From Trichomonas vaginalis G3 (lineage: Eukaryota > Parabasalia > Trichomonadida > Trichomonadidae): a stretch of DNA of 64,000 nt. The stretch covers positions 15,562,001 through 15,626,000 of the forward strand of contig NC_067205.1 of the NCBI RefSeq assembly GCF_026262505.1, in the 5' to 3' direction. Under the pieces are notes generated by a model, which had not been told where the DNA came from, did no database searches, and was given only the letters and a program-made list of their open reading frames with translations. Positions 1-9,341 of this stretch are shown one piece after another. Numbering within the stretch: position 1 is the stretch's first letter; each line of letters begins with the position of its first letter. A program made the position numbers and the translations under genes.

Positions 1-945
1 AAATAAGAAGCTCGGCAATTTTCTTATTATAATGTTTTTGCTGCATTATGAAGAGCGGTAGATCCTTTTTCATTCTTTTCATTGATATTTGCACCATGTG
101 AAATAAGAAGTTCGGCAATTTCTTTATGATTATGTTTTGCTGCAATATGAAGAGCGGTTTCTCCATCATTATCTTTTTCATTGAAATTTGCACCATATGA
201 AATAAGAAGTTCAGCCGTTTCATTGCTATTATTTATTGCTGCATTATGAAGAGGTGTTTTTCCATTTTTATTTTTTACATTGAAATTTGCACCATGTGAA
301 ATAAGAAGTTCGGCAATTTCTTTACATATTTAAATGATGCATCATGAAGAGCAGTAGTATAATTTTCGTTTTCATTGATATTTGCACCATGAGAAATAAG
401 AAAATCAGCTATTTCTTTCCTATTATTTATTGCTGAATAATGAAGAGCAGTTCTTCCGAAATCATCTATTTTATCGACATTTGCACCATGTGAAATAAAT
501 AATTTGGCCATTTCTTTGTAATTTTGATTTGTTGCAATATGAAGAGCAGTTCTTCCATCAAGACCTCCTTCATTGATATTTGCATCATGTAAAATAAGAA
601 GTTCAGCTATTTCTTTATGAATTATTTTGTTGCATAATGAAGAGCAGTTTTTTCATAATTATCTTTTACATTGATATTTGCACCATATGAAATAAGAAGT
701 TCAGCAATTTCTTTGTTATTACTTATTGCTGTATAATGAAGAGCGGTTTTTCCATCATTATCTTTTTCATTGATATTTGCACCATATGAAATAAGAAGTT
801 CAGCAATTTCTTTGTTATTACTTATTGCTGTATAATGAAGAGCGGTTTCTCCGTCATATTTTTTTTCATTGATATTTGCACCATGTAAAATAAAAAGTTC
901 AGCAATTTCTTTGTTATTATTTTGTGCTGTAATATGAAGAAACAT
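1..945 (-). pseudogene. Ankyrin-repeat protein gene, frameshifted and incomplete
   Basis: About nine 33-residue ankyrin units at roughly 99-bp spacing read right to left. Each shows TALHYTA, NNKEIAELL and HGANINEK-type segments, the helix-turn-helix and hairpin core of the ankyrin fold, which binds other proteins. The longest open pieces are 275-511 and 622-1056; the frame changes between them and again left of 275, and the array runs off the left window edge. No native start is visible: the upstream end abuts Maverick sequence near 945. Large arrays of this style are a hallmark of Trichomonas genomes. The frameshifts make a pseudogene more likely than a functional gene. Confidence 0.85.
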
Positions 946-1172
946 CGAAAGGCATGTCATAAAACGTTCTTCTTCTAACCTCTCTAGTCCTGTTTGGATA
1001 ATTGGCACGTGCTGTTTCCAAATCCATTTCGTAGCGAAGACCAGACAATTTGTCATAGACTTTTATGGGTCTTTCCCTTCCTATATTTAAAATTCTTCGA
1101 AACTCTCCAACCATATCTTTGTAACTCTGCTTTTATTCTAGCAGACTTTCTATCCATTCTATATGGGGGCAT
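945..1172 (-). pseudogene. Maverick small basic protein, fused into ankyrin sequence
   Basis: An ATG at 1172 starts a short Arg/Lys-rich reading frame (MPPYRMDRKSAR...). One frameshift near 1110 leads into the frame with RPIKVYDKLSGLRYEMD. Just left of about 945 the same strand reads ankyrin repeat instead. The start is preceded by a T-run and TTTTTATAAAA, the start context shared by the other genes of this Maverick. I recognise no domain. It marks the left truncation point of the old Maverick. The ankyrin junction itself is visible; that it arose by insertion and deletion is inference. Confidence 0.5.
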
Positions 1173-1251
1173 TTTTATAAAAATAAAAAAATTTTTTTTT
1201 TACTTTACATAACGCTGCTGCCATAAGTTCTTTGACGCCAACCCATACCAG

Positions 1252-1781
1252 CTAATGAAGGTTGACTTGGTTTAGTTTGGAAACTAAACTTTGGTTTTGG
1301 TTATCTTCAGTTTTTGGTTTTTCTTCTTCTATCGGTTTTTCGTCACTTTTCGGTTCCTCTGACTTTACTTCACTTGCAGGAACAGTTGTGTCGTCAACAT
1401 CTTCATAAATATCATATGCCATTTGTTTTTGTTTTCCTTTCAACTTTTTGTGTTTGTTGTAAAGTTTAGAATATTTCGACTCTAAGTCAATGAGATGTTC
1501 TATAATGAACTGTTGGTCAGTGAAGTAAACTTTTCCATCTGTTGTCTCGAAAGCTCCTTCAGACTTCAATATTTTATTTGTGAGAGTCTGTTTCTTTTTT
1601 GAGATACTAGCCGTTCCATTTCTATGAAAGTGACTTTATAGTTAGGGTTTGTATTTCCAGACCTGGCACTTTCTATTATTGAATTTTTCTCTTCATCTGT
1701 AAGTTCTTTGACAGGTTTTGACAATGGTTCTGAACTTTTTGTTTGTGGTGTCAAATCTACTGTTTCAACTTCTTCGGTCAT
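1252..1781 (-). pseudogene. Maverick hypothetical protein, one frameshift
   Basis: Two overlapping frames, 1566-1781 and 1252-1569, read as one protein of about 175 residues if a single base is lost or gained in the A-run near 1605. The first part is acidic and Thr/Glu-rich, the middle holds a short helical stretch (IEHLIDLESKYSKLYNKHKK), and the tail is a Glu/Lys/Pro-rich disordered segment. Start context TTTTTTACTGAGATGAA-ATG is identical to that of the next upstream small gene (1953). No family recognised. Confidence 0.5.
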
Positions 1782-1800
1782 TTCATCTCAGTAAAAAATT

Positions 1801-1953
1801 TTAGTTTGGTTTGTTTTCAACTAGTTGTTTAGGTTTTTTAAGTCGGTCTAAAACTTCCTGAGGTATAGGAAAAACTTTACAAACACGTGGTGTAACTGCT
1901 GGAAGCCGACAAATCCATCTTGAACTCATTTGTCTCAATGCTGTATTGTTCAT
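1801..1953 (-). CDS. 50-residue Maverick protein
   Basis: Intact short frame from ATG at 1953 to TAA at 1801, beginning MNNTALRQMSSRWICRLP and ending KQLVENKPN. It sits 19 bp upstream of the next gene on the same strand and carries the same TTTTTTACTGAGATGAA leader, so the two are likely co-regulated. Basic, no membrane segment, function unknown. The duplicated leader and close packing support it as real despite its size. Confidence 0.5.
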   Translation of the reverse strand: MNNTALRQMSSRWICRLPAVTPRVCKVFPIPQEVLDRLKKPKQLVENKPN

Positions 1954-1972
1954 TTCATCTCAGTAAAAAAAT

Positions 1973-2370
1973 TTACATTCCCCACGTTTGAGGCGGTTGA
2001 GGTTGGTTATTGTTTACCCACTGTTGTGCATGGTTATATCTCTGTTAAAGAATCTTTCACTTGGTCCATATAGTGTCCTGCTTGGTTATAGTAGTCATTG
2101 CTTTGTTATAATAGTTTCCTGCTTGTCTTCCTACATTGTCCATCATCCTTGAACTTTTCCTCTTGTTTCAGGATTTTGGAATAAGATTTGTTGCATCTCG
2201 TGCTACATCCCAACCTTTCTGTACAGTTTGTATAATAGGTTGTGCTTTCTCTTTAAGTATACTAATGTACTCAAAATCTTCCTTCCAACTCCAAATACAC
2301 CTCTGGCTATTGTTCCCACTGCGGGTAAAAATCTAGATGCGACTCCTGCTAATGCGCCAAATAAACCCAT
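1973..2370 (-). pseudogene. Maverick amphipathic protein (pVI-like candidate), frameshifted
   Basis: ATG at 2370 opens with MGLFGALAGVASRFLPAV, a Gly/Ala-rich membrane-active-looking segment. A frameshift near 2280 leads to EKAQPIIQTVQKGWDVARD and two more to a Gln/Pro-rich end closing at 1973. An N-terminal amphipathic helix followed by a polar tail resembles membrane-lytic minor capsid proteins of adeno-like viruses; that role is inference by analogy. It diverges from the integrase remnant starting at 2443, and T-rich DNA precedes its start. Confidence 0.45.
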
Positions 2371-2442
2371 TTCTTATAGGGTAAAAAATGACGAATCCGA
2401 ACAAGGACCCCCTATGTTTCTAAAGCGACAAAGAAAGCACTC

Positions 2443-3346
2443 ATGATAAAAATCTTTAGTTCAACACCAAATGCTTGGTTTATGGATATCTTGGAAAACA
2501 TTCCGAGAGTTAGAACAGATGGACCTCCATACTGGTTAATATTTGTTGGTCAAAACACAAGATACTGTGAAGCCATACCATTATGGTCCAAAAATATTTT
2601 AGATGTGAAAACTGCTTTGACAATATTCGTTGACAAATACCATCCAACAAAACTGACATCTGACTGTGAAAGTTCTTTCAAATCAGATGATGTAAAAAAC
2701 TATCTGCGTTCAAAAAATGTAAACCAATATTTCATTGTCGACCAAAACCATTCTGCTCTTGGTGTCATTGACGGTTGTATAAAAATGTTAAGAGACTTAA
2801 ACCAACCACAAGGTGGTGAAGCAAATGAAATGTCATATGACGACAAGTATAGACACTTCTCCATGGCAAAGATGAGACAAGTTTTAAATATTTACAATAA
2901 CCGTAAACAAAAAGGTTTGGGAAACCACTCCCCCGAAGAAATGAAAAACAACCCTGACTTAGAGAAAGACTATATATTTAATAATTTAGTCAAAAGAGAC
3001 AAACAAGAAAGAATGCCGGGCTTCAAACTTCAGAAAGGTGACAAAGTAAAAATAGAAATACCTAAACGCGACCCATATGAAAATACTATTGACTATGACA
3101 ACAATGGGAACCGACAGGTACTCACATTCGTGTTCGTAAAAATAGAAGAAAGTATACAAGAGAATATTATGAAGTTTTAGGCAAACATGGCAAAATGTAC
3201 ACACTGCAAGCAGAAGATAAAACTACTATTGCCAGACCTCGTTTCAAACTTGTCAAAGTTCAAGGTGGTATACTTTCAAAGACAGTTCCTAACAAATATA
3301 AGACAACTCCTGACGAATATGCTAAAGAAGTTGAAAATGACGACTA
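2443..3346 (+). pseudogene. Maverick rve-type integrase, 5'-truncated and frameshifted
   Basis: Retroviral-type integrase core: first Asp in NAWFMDILENI (residue 15), second in KLTSDCESSF (residue 74), and after exactly 35 residues an Asp in GVIDGCIKML (residue 110) where Glu is usual. A C-terminal basic domain with GDKVKIEI follows. The frame shifts near 3120 and the tail continues to TAA at 3346 (KVENDD-type acidic end). Little precedes the first Asp, so the N-terminal half is lost; the divergent gene at 2370 leaves no room for it. Integrases of this type insert Mavericks and make 6-bp target duplications. Confidence 0.8.
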
Positions 3347-5276
3347 AGCAATTCTATACCATGCGTAAACTGTCATGTAAGGTGGCATGTATTCTTTACT
3401 TTGTCCCGTTGTTTGCGTATATCCTGAAACGAAATGTGTATGGTTTCCTTCTCCCTGCGTGTCATCCCAGTAACAATTTATAGCAAACTTAACGTCGTCT
3501 TTAACATCATATCCTTGACCTTTTGTCATTCCTGACAATCCCAATATCTATGCTTATGCCAACCTGCTTGAGATGTACTTAAATCTATGTAGTGACTGTG
3601 TGCAGGTAAATTTTCACCTGAAATCGTTTTACTTCCCCCTGTTTCCTTTGAAGAGTTTGCACAATACAAAAACCTGTCGACTATTTGTTCCCATGCACCA
3701 ACACCAAACATTACTTGAGGACCTCTTGCTTCCATAGATGTATAAATAGAACCTACTGGGTTCATTAAATCAAACATATGAGATATTATAGGATTGTCTC
3801 TTTTGAACTTAAAATATAGTGCAACTATTTCAGGTTTTTCTGGTTTGTGTCAGAATATTTTTTATAATATAATTTATGTTTTCAGGGTAGGTAAAGTCTT
3901 GACTATAATATTTATTTCTGTCATCTGTATAATAATATACTATTCTCGTTTTTTTCTATTGCATTATATCTTTTATATCTATAATAATCTAAATATAATG
4001 TTAGCTTTTGTTCATCTACATGTGGTGTTCTGTCGTCATCTCCATAGTCATAATAATATGGTGCTGGAGCTGGGTCAGGCAATGTCATATCTGCCATTTC
4101 ATAAACTCTTAAATATTTCTTTTGTTCGTCTCCATATAAGTTTAAGTAGCAGTTGTTGTCTAATGGAACTTTAACTTGTGTACCATCATTCTTTTTATAG
4201 CTTACATACATTTCATTGTTATTTTTCGGAATGAGTTTATACCGTGTACCATTTTCTAAGGACTGTACCAACTGCCATCTAAAATATTTATTTTCTTCAT
4301 TGACAGAAAAGTCACCAACAATAGTTTCAATATTTTTTGTTCCTAGCAAACTTTGGTATATTTCATTGACATATGTTTTATCTGCTTTATTTTCAAGGCT
4401 AACGTTTAAGTCTGTTATTTCAGAAGATGTATGTGTATGTCCAACGTCACTTTTCCTGTTTAAGGTTTCTTGTAAGTTTGTAATATTTGCAATGGTATGT
4501 GTATGTCCAACGTCACTTTTCCTGTTTAAGGTTTCTTGTAAGTTTGTAATATTTGCAATGGTATGTGTATGTCCAACGTCACTTTTCCTGTTTAAGGTTT
4601 CTTGTAAGTTTGTAATATTTACAATGGTATGTGCATGTCCAACGTCACTTTTCCTGTTTAAGGTTTTTTGTAAGTTTGTAATATTTACAATGGTATGTGT
4701 ATGTCCAACGTCACTTTTCCTGTTTAAGGTTTCTTGTAAGTTTGTAATATTTGCAATGGTATGTGTATGAGTCTTATCTGCTTTTGTCTCTAATGTTTCC
4801 TTAAGACTTGGTATTTGGTTAATATAATGTATATGAGTCTTTTTAGAATATTCGTTTTCAGCTCTTGTCACTTCACTTGACATTTTATTGTCAACATATG
4901 TTTTGTCTGCTAGTTCAGGATGAGTATGTTCTTTTGTTGCATAAGCATTGTTAGCTCTTTCTTCTTCTTTTGCTATTGCATCGTCTACATATTCTTTGTC
5001 AGCTTTGTTGTCAACATCTGCCTTCAAAAGAAGTTCATTTATAGGTTTCTCGTTTAAAGTTCCTTTTGTTGGATTTATACAGACAGTATGGTTCTTATTG
5101 TCTTGAAACAGAAACTCATCTGTCATTGGGTTTAATGTCAGTTTTAAGTTTCCATCCTTCAATGACTCAGATATCTTAGAATAGTTTGAAAAGTTTGTTG
5201 TGTTCTTATTTAGAGCTTGCATAATGAGTTGTCGGTTGTGTTGTATTTCTCTCATAGACGCTGTTTCATTTGACAT
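3344..5276 (-). pseudogene. Maverick fibre with tail-collar-like C-terminus, frameshifted
   Basis: The N-terminal part (3921-5276) has a leader, several KADKTYVD-type coiled segments and five copies of a 22-residue HTHTI..ITNLQETLNRKSDVG repeat. The C-terminal part (3344-3777, two frames) has MNPVGSIYTS, GAWEQIVDRFL, GGSKTISGENLPAHSH and a closing YMTVYAWYR, matching phage tail-collar-like receptor-binding ends. Frames break near 3950 and 3535, and the intact counterpart at 26919-28511 shows where. It starts 18 bp from the divergent gene at 5295. Likely a trimeric surface fibre of the virion; the attachment role is inferred. Confidence 0.75.
4435..4770. repeat. 66-bp tandem repeat inside the fibre gene, five copies
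   Basis: Five near-identical 66-bp units (for example GTATGTGTATGTCCAACGTC at each start), with only one to three base differences between copies. On the minus strand each encodes 22 residues with an HTHT motif. In-frame repeat number changes would lengthen or shorten the fibre shaft. Confidence 0.9.
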
Positions 5277-5294
5277 TTTTATTATAGATAAAAT

Positions 5295-6143
5295 ATGCTT
5301 CCAATAGAAAAAGAAAATTCTAGAGTTGCTACAACTAAACCATTAGATGAACTTTTTACTAATGTCGGTCAAAAGTTTGAGACAGATACCGTAAAGCATG
5401 AAGGCTATCGTTTTGACTACCCATTAAGATGGTTAAGAGACCCATCTGTCACAAAAGCTATTGGCTTTCGTAGAATGAAGTTCATTTCAGAAGCCATACA
5501 TGGTTTCCCATTTACGGTCGGTTTTGAAGTTCGATACTATAACAAAGAAAAACGTATGTATGAGAAATTTGAACAGGGAAAACTTTTACAAGTTAATTTG
5601 CTTATAAACTTAGAAACAACTCTTCAAGCTTTTCAAGAAAAAATAAACGATATCTATATTGAATATGCAAACCAGTTTAACATTGACGAAGGAGAATACC
5701 ATCTCGATATTATTTATGACAGGAAAAATGCAACTGTTAAAATTAATAAAATAGAAGACCTTGGAGAAAACGTTTATATTTCTACAAAATATAACAACTT
5801 GCCATGGTATAGATTTATGAGGATGTTAAATCAGCCTGCAGCATATCCAGTACACCCGGACTATTATGAAGTCGAAAACCCTAATGGAACATATGAAAAT
5901 ATTTTCGACCCAGATACTATTATTGTTCATGCTTCATTTTCTGGTGCGCAAAACTCTTTCTTATGTCTGATGAATGACTTTTACGAAAAACCTACAAAGT
6001 TATATGAACCACCAAGTGGAAGTATTTCAGACTTTCAAGTATGGTTTACTACAGATGGAAGAAAAAGAATAATTCCATTATACCATGCGTTTTACTTAGA
6101 ACTTAGTTTCATATACAACTACTATCGAACGGTAAAAATATAA
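5295..6143 (+). CDS. Maverick 282-residue protein, penton-like minor capsid candidate
   Basis: One of the few intact genes of the old Maverick. The mixed, beta-rich-looking sequence ends FQVWFTTDGRKRIIPLYHAF, with no membrane segment or signal peptide. It is divergent from the fibre gene with 18 bp between the starts, and the shared spacer TTTTATTATAGATAAAAT is T-rich as at other Maverick starts. In the complete Maverick a 235-residue gene sits directly beside the fibre gene too. A vertex protein beside its fibre would fit, but I do not recognise the fold from sequence; treat the role as a hypothesis. Confidence 0.45.
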   Translation: MLPIEKENSRVATTKPLDELFTNVGQKFETDTVKHEGYRFDYPLRWLRDPSVTKAIGFRRMKFISEAIHGFPFTVGFEVRYYNKEKRMYEKFEQGKLLQVNLLINLETTLQAFQEKINDIYIEYANQFNIDEGEYHLDIIYDRKNATVKINKIEDLGENVYISTKYNNLPWYRFMRMLNQPAAYPVHPDYYEVENPNGTYENIFDPDTIIVHASFSGAQNSFLCLMNDFYEKPTKLYEPPSGSISDFQVWFTTDGRKRIIPLYHAFYLELSFIYNYYRTVKI

Positions 6144-6147
6144 TTTT

Positions 6148-6390
6148 TTAATACGGTTGAGGTGTTGGATTTGGTTGCCAACTAGACCGTGGTGCAGGTT
6201 CAGGCTGTTGTATAACAGGAGCTTGTTCTTCTGGTTCAGGGTCTTTAGGTATAATACCAACGAACTGACCTACTCTTTTACCAATATTTTTGACTCCGTT
6301 CCAAATTCCTTTTCCTACGGTTTTTATTCCATTCCATATACCTCTTCCAACTCTTCTGAAGAAGTTTCCAATACTACTGAAGAAACCCAT
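6148..6390 (-). CDS. Small amphipathic Maverick protein (membrane-active candidate)
   Basis: 80 residues. The N-terminus alternates aromatic, Gly and basic residues (MGFFSSIGNFFRRVGRGIW, then repeated GIWNGIK/GVKNIGKR units), giving a cationic amphipathic helix. The C-terminal third is Pro/Gln-rich (EPAPRSSWQPNPTPQPY) and could be a late-domain-like or capsid-binding tail. The design is close to the 78-residue protein at 20940 in the complete Maverick. A virion membrane-disrupting or pVI-like role is inferred. Confidence 0.6.
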   Translation of the reverse strand: MGFFSSIGNFFRRVGRGIWNGIKTVGKGIWNGVKNIGKRVGQFVGIIPKDPEPEEQAPVIQQPEPAPRSSWQPNPTPQPY

Positions 6391-6408
6391 TTTACTATAT
6401 GTAAAAAT

Positions 6409-6771
6409 CTAATGTCCGCCTAGTCTCTTACGTTTCCTGTTGAGTTCCATAGCATTCTTTAACTGGAGCTCATACATTCTGTTTCTCCTCTGGTAGAAAA
6501 CATATTCTGGGTCAACTCCTGTGTTCGCGTCATCTGCATAAAGTTGTTTATATCCCACTTCAGGGTTTGTATAAAACTCTTTCCATCTCATATTTGCATA
6601 CCATGGTGGCAAACCTAACACAGCGTCATTTGACGTGGCAGTTTGCATTTGTACATCTGTTGGCACTTGACCATAGTTTGCCATTGCAGTTTGTATTCTA
6701 ACTTCATTTGGAATATTCTCTGGGTTTGGTTGTCCAGGTTGCTGTGCATTCGCTAAGTTCTGTGCGTCCAT
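6409..6771 (-). CDS. Maverick hypothetical protein, 120 residues
   Basis: Intact frame starting MDAQNLANAQQPGQPNPENI: a Gln/Asn/Pro-rich first half with a twofold repeated 'QTA..N' segment (RIQTAMANYGQVPTDVQMQT), then an aromatic patch (LPPWYANMRWKEFYTNP) and a basic end (ELNRKRKRLGGH). Leader TTTTTATCGAATATTAA-ATG fits the Maverick start context. It lies 18 bp upstream of the amphipathic gene, same strand. No family recognised; a structural or DNA-binding virion component is possible. Confidence 0.5.
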   Translation of the reverse strand: MDAQNLANAQQPGQPNPENIPNEVRIQTAMANYGQVPTDVQMQTATSNDAVLGLPPWYANMRWKEFYTNPEVGYKQLYADDANTGVDPEYVFYQRRNRMYELQLKNAMELNRKRKRLGGH

Positions 6772-6794
6772 TTAATATTCGATAAAAATATCTC

Positions 6795-6926
6795 TTACGA
6801 GTACATATACTGAACATTTGCAGGCATTGGTTCATCTTCATATTCTCTGTACTTTTCTGCCACGTCAAATAAATAAATGACACAATGGAAAAAACCTAAA
6901 ACTAACAATCCGATTTCAAACCACAT
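6795..6926 (-). CDS. 43-residue single-pass membrane protein of Maverick
   Basis: Begins MWFEIGLLVLGFFHCVIYLF, one hydrophobic helix of about 18 residues, followed by an acidic tail ending VQYMYS. Leader TTTTATTAGTAAGTAA-ATG matches the Maverick start context. Its 5' end overlaps the 3' end of the methyltransferase remnant by 25 bp in another frame. Small, but the clean hydrophobic/acidic division and leader support it. Confidence 0.45.
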   Translation of the reverse strand: MWFEIGLLVLGFFHCVIYLFDVAEKYREYEDEPMPANVQYMYS

Positions 6927-7724
6927 TTACTTACTAATAAAATTTCTTTATTGTGACACTTTCTCCAGTTTATAGGACCTCTCTCATATTCTATCTTGTC
7001 ATATATAAACTCATAGTCATGTATGTCCTCTAACCATCTCATAACGGTTTCCAAACCACTTTTATCGGATGTAAAGTAAAAGCATGGATGGTTATGTATA
7101 ACGTCTAAAGTTTCTAAAGAGTCTCTCAAAGTCCAGTCTACTTGGTATTGAAAATCCCATGTGTTATAGAACGGCGGGGCCACTATAAAGAAAAAACATT
7201 TTCCTTGTCTTTATTATTTTTCATACAACTCTGTCCAACGACATCTCACAAACTCTATACCCTCAATATATTTTTCTATGTTCTCTTTGAAAACATTTGT
7301 ATAGTTAAGATATAAAACTTTTGACATAAGTGTTTCAATGTCATGAACTCTTATAGCACCACTATATAATAGTCTAGCAGATATACTATCCCAGTCTATA
7401 TATTCTGCTTTTTTCAAAACCTCTCTCACAATATTTTTTTATCTAATGGTATACGTTCCATCTTACCTATAGGTATCTTTTCTTTTAACTCTTTCAATAT
7501 ATTGTTTGTGTCTGGTATATGTTTGACGGTCCATATAGTTGTCGAAGTCATTGCATATAATCTTTGAGTCTGGGAATATGTATGACATAAATGGATATAT
7601 AGAAACTTCCACCGAACAAATCTACAAATGTTAGACCATTCGGGTAGTTTCTTACTCTCAATATAATATCTTTACATCTACTCTTATTTCCAAAGAACGG
7701 TAACGGTGGTTTTGTAAAATTCAT
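6902..7724 (-). pseudogene. Dam-type N6-adenine DNA methyltransferase remnant
   Basis: ATG at 7724, after TTTTTATTATTATATATAA, starts MNFTKPPLPFFGNKSR, then TFVDLFGGSFYIS (the FxGxG AdoMet loop) and, after a frameshift, KIICNDFDNYMDR. Further frameshifts lead to 7214-7429. Past two stop codons near 7214 the same frame continues with VAPPFYNTWDF, where the family's DPPY catalytic motif is expected, so Asp has become Ala. Order and motifs fit the D12/Dam class, which methylates adenine in DNA. At least three frameshifts, two stops and the motif change make it inactive. Confidence 0.7.
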
Positions 7725-7945
7725 TTATATATAATAATAAAAATGTTTTTACCCGAAAAGTGACAGAAAAGTGACAAAGCATGAAAACATATATAATTTG
7801 TGAAAAGCGACACATTATATAATGTTTTCGACCCAGAAGAAGGCTTCTTCCCAGAAGCAATGGAGGAAGAAGAAGAGTCCTCCGAATTCACACCAGAAGA
7901 CTAACAATTTTCCGAATAAAAACTTCATTTATACTAAACATCTTC

Positions 7946-7978
7946 GGGGCTAGAGGGCGCAACGCGCCTGGAAGCCCC
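7946..7978. repeat. GC-rich double hairpin near the right end of Mav1
   Basis: GGGGCT pairs with AGCCCC around an inner GGCGC/GCGCC stem with an AAC loop, in otherwise very AT-rich DNA. Mav2 has similar small hairpins after gene ends (for example near 28541 and 38270). It could act as a transcript end or a replication hairpin; no T-tract follows directly. Confidence 0.6.
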
Positions 7979-7990
7979 ACTCACCTGACC

Positions 7991-9341
7991 TCTTCATGAT
8001 TGATAATAAATAAAACAACAGTCCTCTTAGCATTTTGGCCAGCCAAATTTTCAGATTTATCAAACAAAATTATTGAATACTTTTCTTTGTGAATGAATTA
8101 AGAGGCCAATCAAAAAAATGTTAATCATAATTTAATGATATATGAACTTTCCATGTGATTTATAACATATATGAAATAATCCCATTTTTATACTAAATTC
8201 TAATTAAATTGAGAGGAATTTTTCCTCTATCTGAATTTTACTTGATAATTCTATTTATTATTGAATGTAAGTCTTTTCTCTTCGATAGGAATTGAAATTT
8301 ATGGCATATTCAAATAAAACCGAAAAGATAGAAGATATTGCTATTTCAACTTATACTTACTAAAATATTTTGCACCCATAAAGGTACATTCACTAGGCGA
8401 TAACAGTAAAATGGGATGAAAATAGGATAAATAGCATCCCTATATAGTGCCTAACAATATTTATACGGGCCAAAAAATTTGGCTAGAGATTTGGCGAGTT
8501 ATAAAACTTAGAAAATTGAGAGGGATTTTTATTTTTGAATTTTTTTGGAAAGTTAAAATTGCGATTAAAAATCGATTTCCAGGAGAACTAAGCATCTCAT
8601 CATATATTTAAATCGATAAAAATATTAAACAATAGTTGAATAGTATAACAACGTGAAATTATGGCTGAATCTACAGAAAAAATGAACATATTTGACATTT
8701 TTGAAAATTCATACGTTAGATGGTGACAGACTCATAAACTATACTTTAGCTAAGATTGATATATGGTTTCAACAACACATGGTTAAAATCGTAAAAATAT
8801 TTTAGATTTAAAAAAGATATATATGGTAATATAATGGAACAAAGTCAACAAATAGCATGTTAAATATGTTATAATTAACTTTTTATTAGATCCAATAGAG
8901 ATCGAATGGTTTCCAGCTTTATGGTTAAATATTTTCTTTTCGAGCTTCTCTTTAACTGTTGTATTAAGGTTGTAAATTTTTAATGCTAGAAACTATGGAA
9001 TCTTCTTTGCTGCTGCATTTTTCTTGAGAGTTCTTGCAATTTCGAATAGATCTGCGCATTGTATGAAATGGAGGCTTTAAAATATCTTGAAAACAGAATA
9101 GGACTGCTTTTCCAAAGGAATGCTGACTTGTAAATCAGAGAGTTTCAAAATTGACAGCAAGATTATCATCATAACTTTCGATTTTGCTGCGAAAAAGGAA
9201 GACAAGTAATTAACAAATCATTTACTGTTGTTCATCAAAAGAAGAAAACTTTGATAACAACTAATGATGATAAAATCAAGCTATCTTTTAATATTTTAAA
9301 TTAATAAGACATTCAAAATATTTGAATGGTTTAAAATATTT
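7991..9341. other. Non-coding AT-rich stretch with a MITE fragment
   Basis: No credible gene on either strand. It contains the partial MITE copy at 8380-8587; the rest is low-complexity AT-rich DNA without recognisable structure. Confidence 0.7.
8380..8587. repeat. Partial copy of the 8-bp-duplication MITE, with empty TTAA site
   Basis: About 208 bp nearly identical to 18585-18774 plus 19818-19837, beginning AAAGGTACATTCACTA. At 8565-8568 it keeps a single uninterrupted TTAA where the copy at 18771 is filled by a 1.04-kb element. It diverges from the other copy right after GGAGAA, and no matching right end is found nearby, so it is truncated or a deletion derivative. Confidence 0.85.

Larger units (their letters stand above)
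945..7990. mobile_element. Old, degraded Maverick/Polinton (Mav1)
   Basis: A block of densely packed genes on both strands with an integrase, a tail-collar-type fibre, small amphipathic proteins and a methyltransferase remnant, nearly all frameshifted or truncated. No packaging ATPase, major capsid or DNA polymerase gene is present, so at least half of a Maverick is missing. I found no terminal inverted repeat or 6-bp duplication; the left limit is the ankyrin junction and the right limit is set only by where coding-like sequence stops. It is a different lineage from the complete Maverick at 19942-40126, except for the fibre C-terminus. Confidence 0.75.

Noticed and set aside
4216..4770. 184-codon plus-strand frame with repeated VCVCPTSLFLFKVSCKFVIF
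   Set aside because: Antisense shadow of the 22-residue fibre repeats; no leader motif and the repetition comes from the coding strand.
7822..7953. Possible small gene MFSTQKKASSQKQWRKKK, with an acidic alternative frame EEGFFPEAMEEEEES
   Set aside because: Two overlapping readings are equally plausible and neither has support beyond a TATAATG start.
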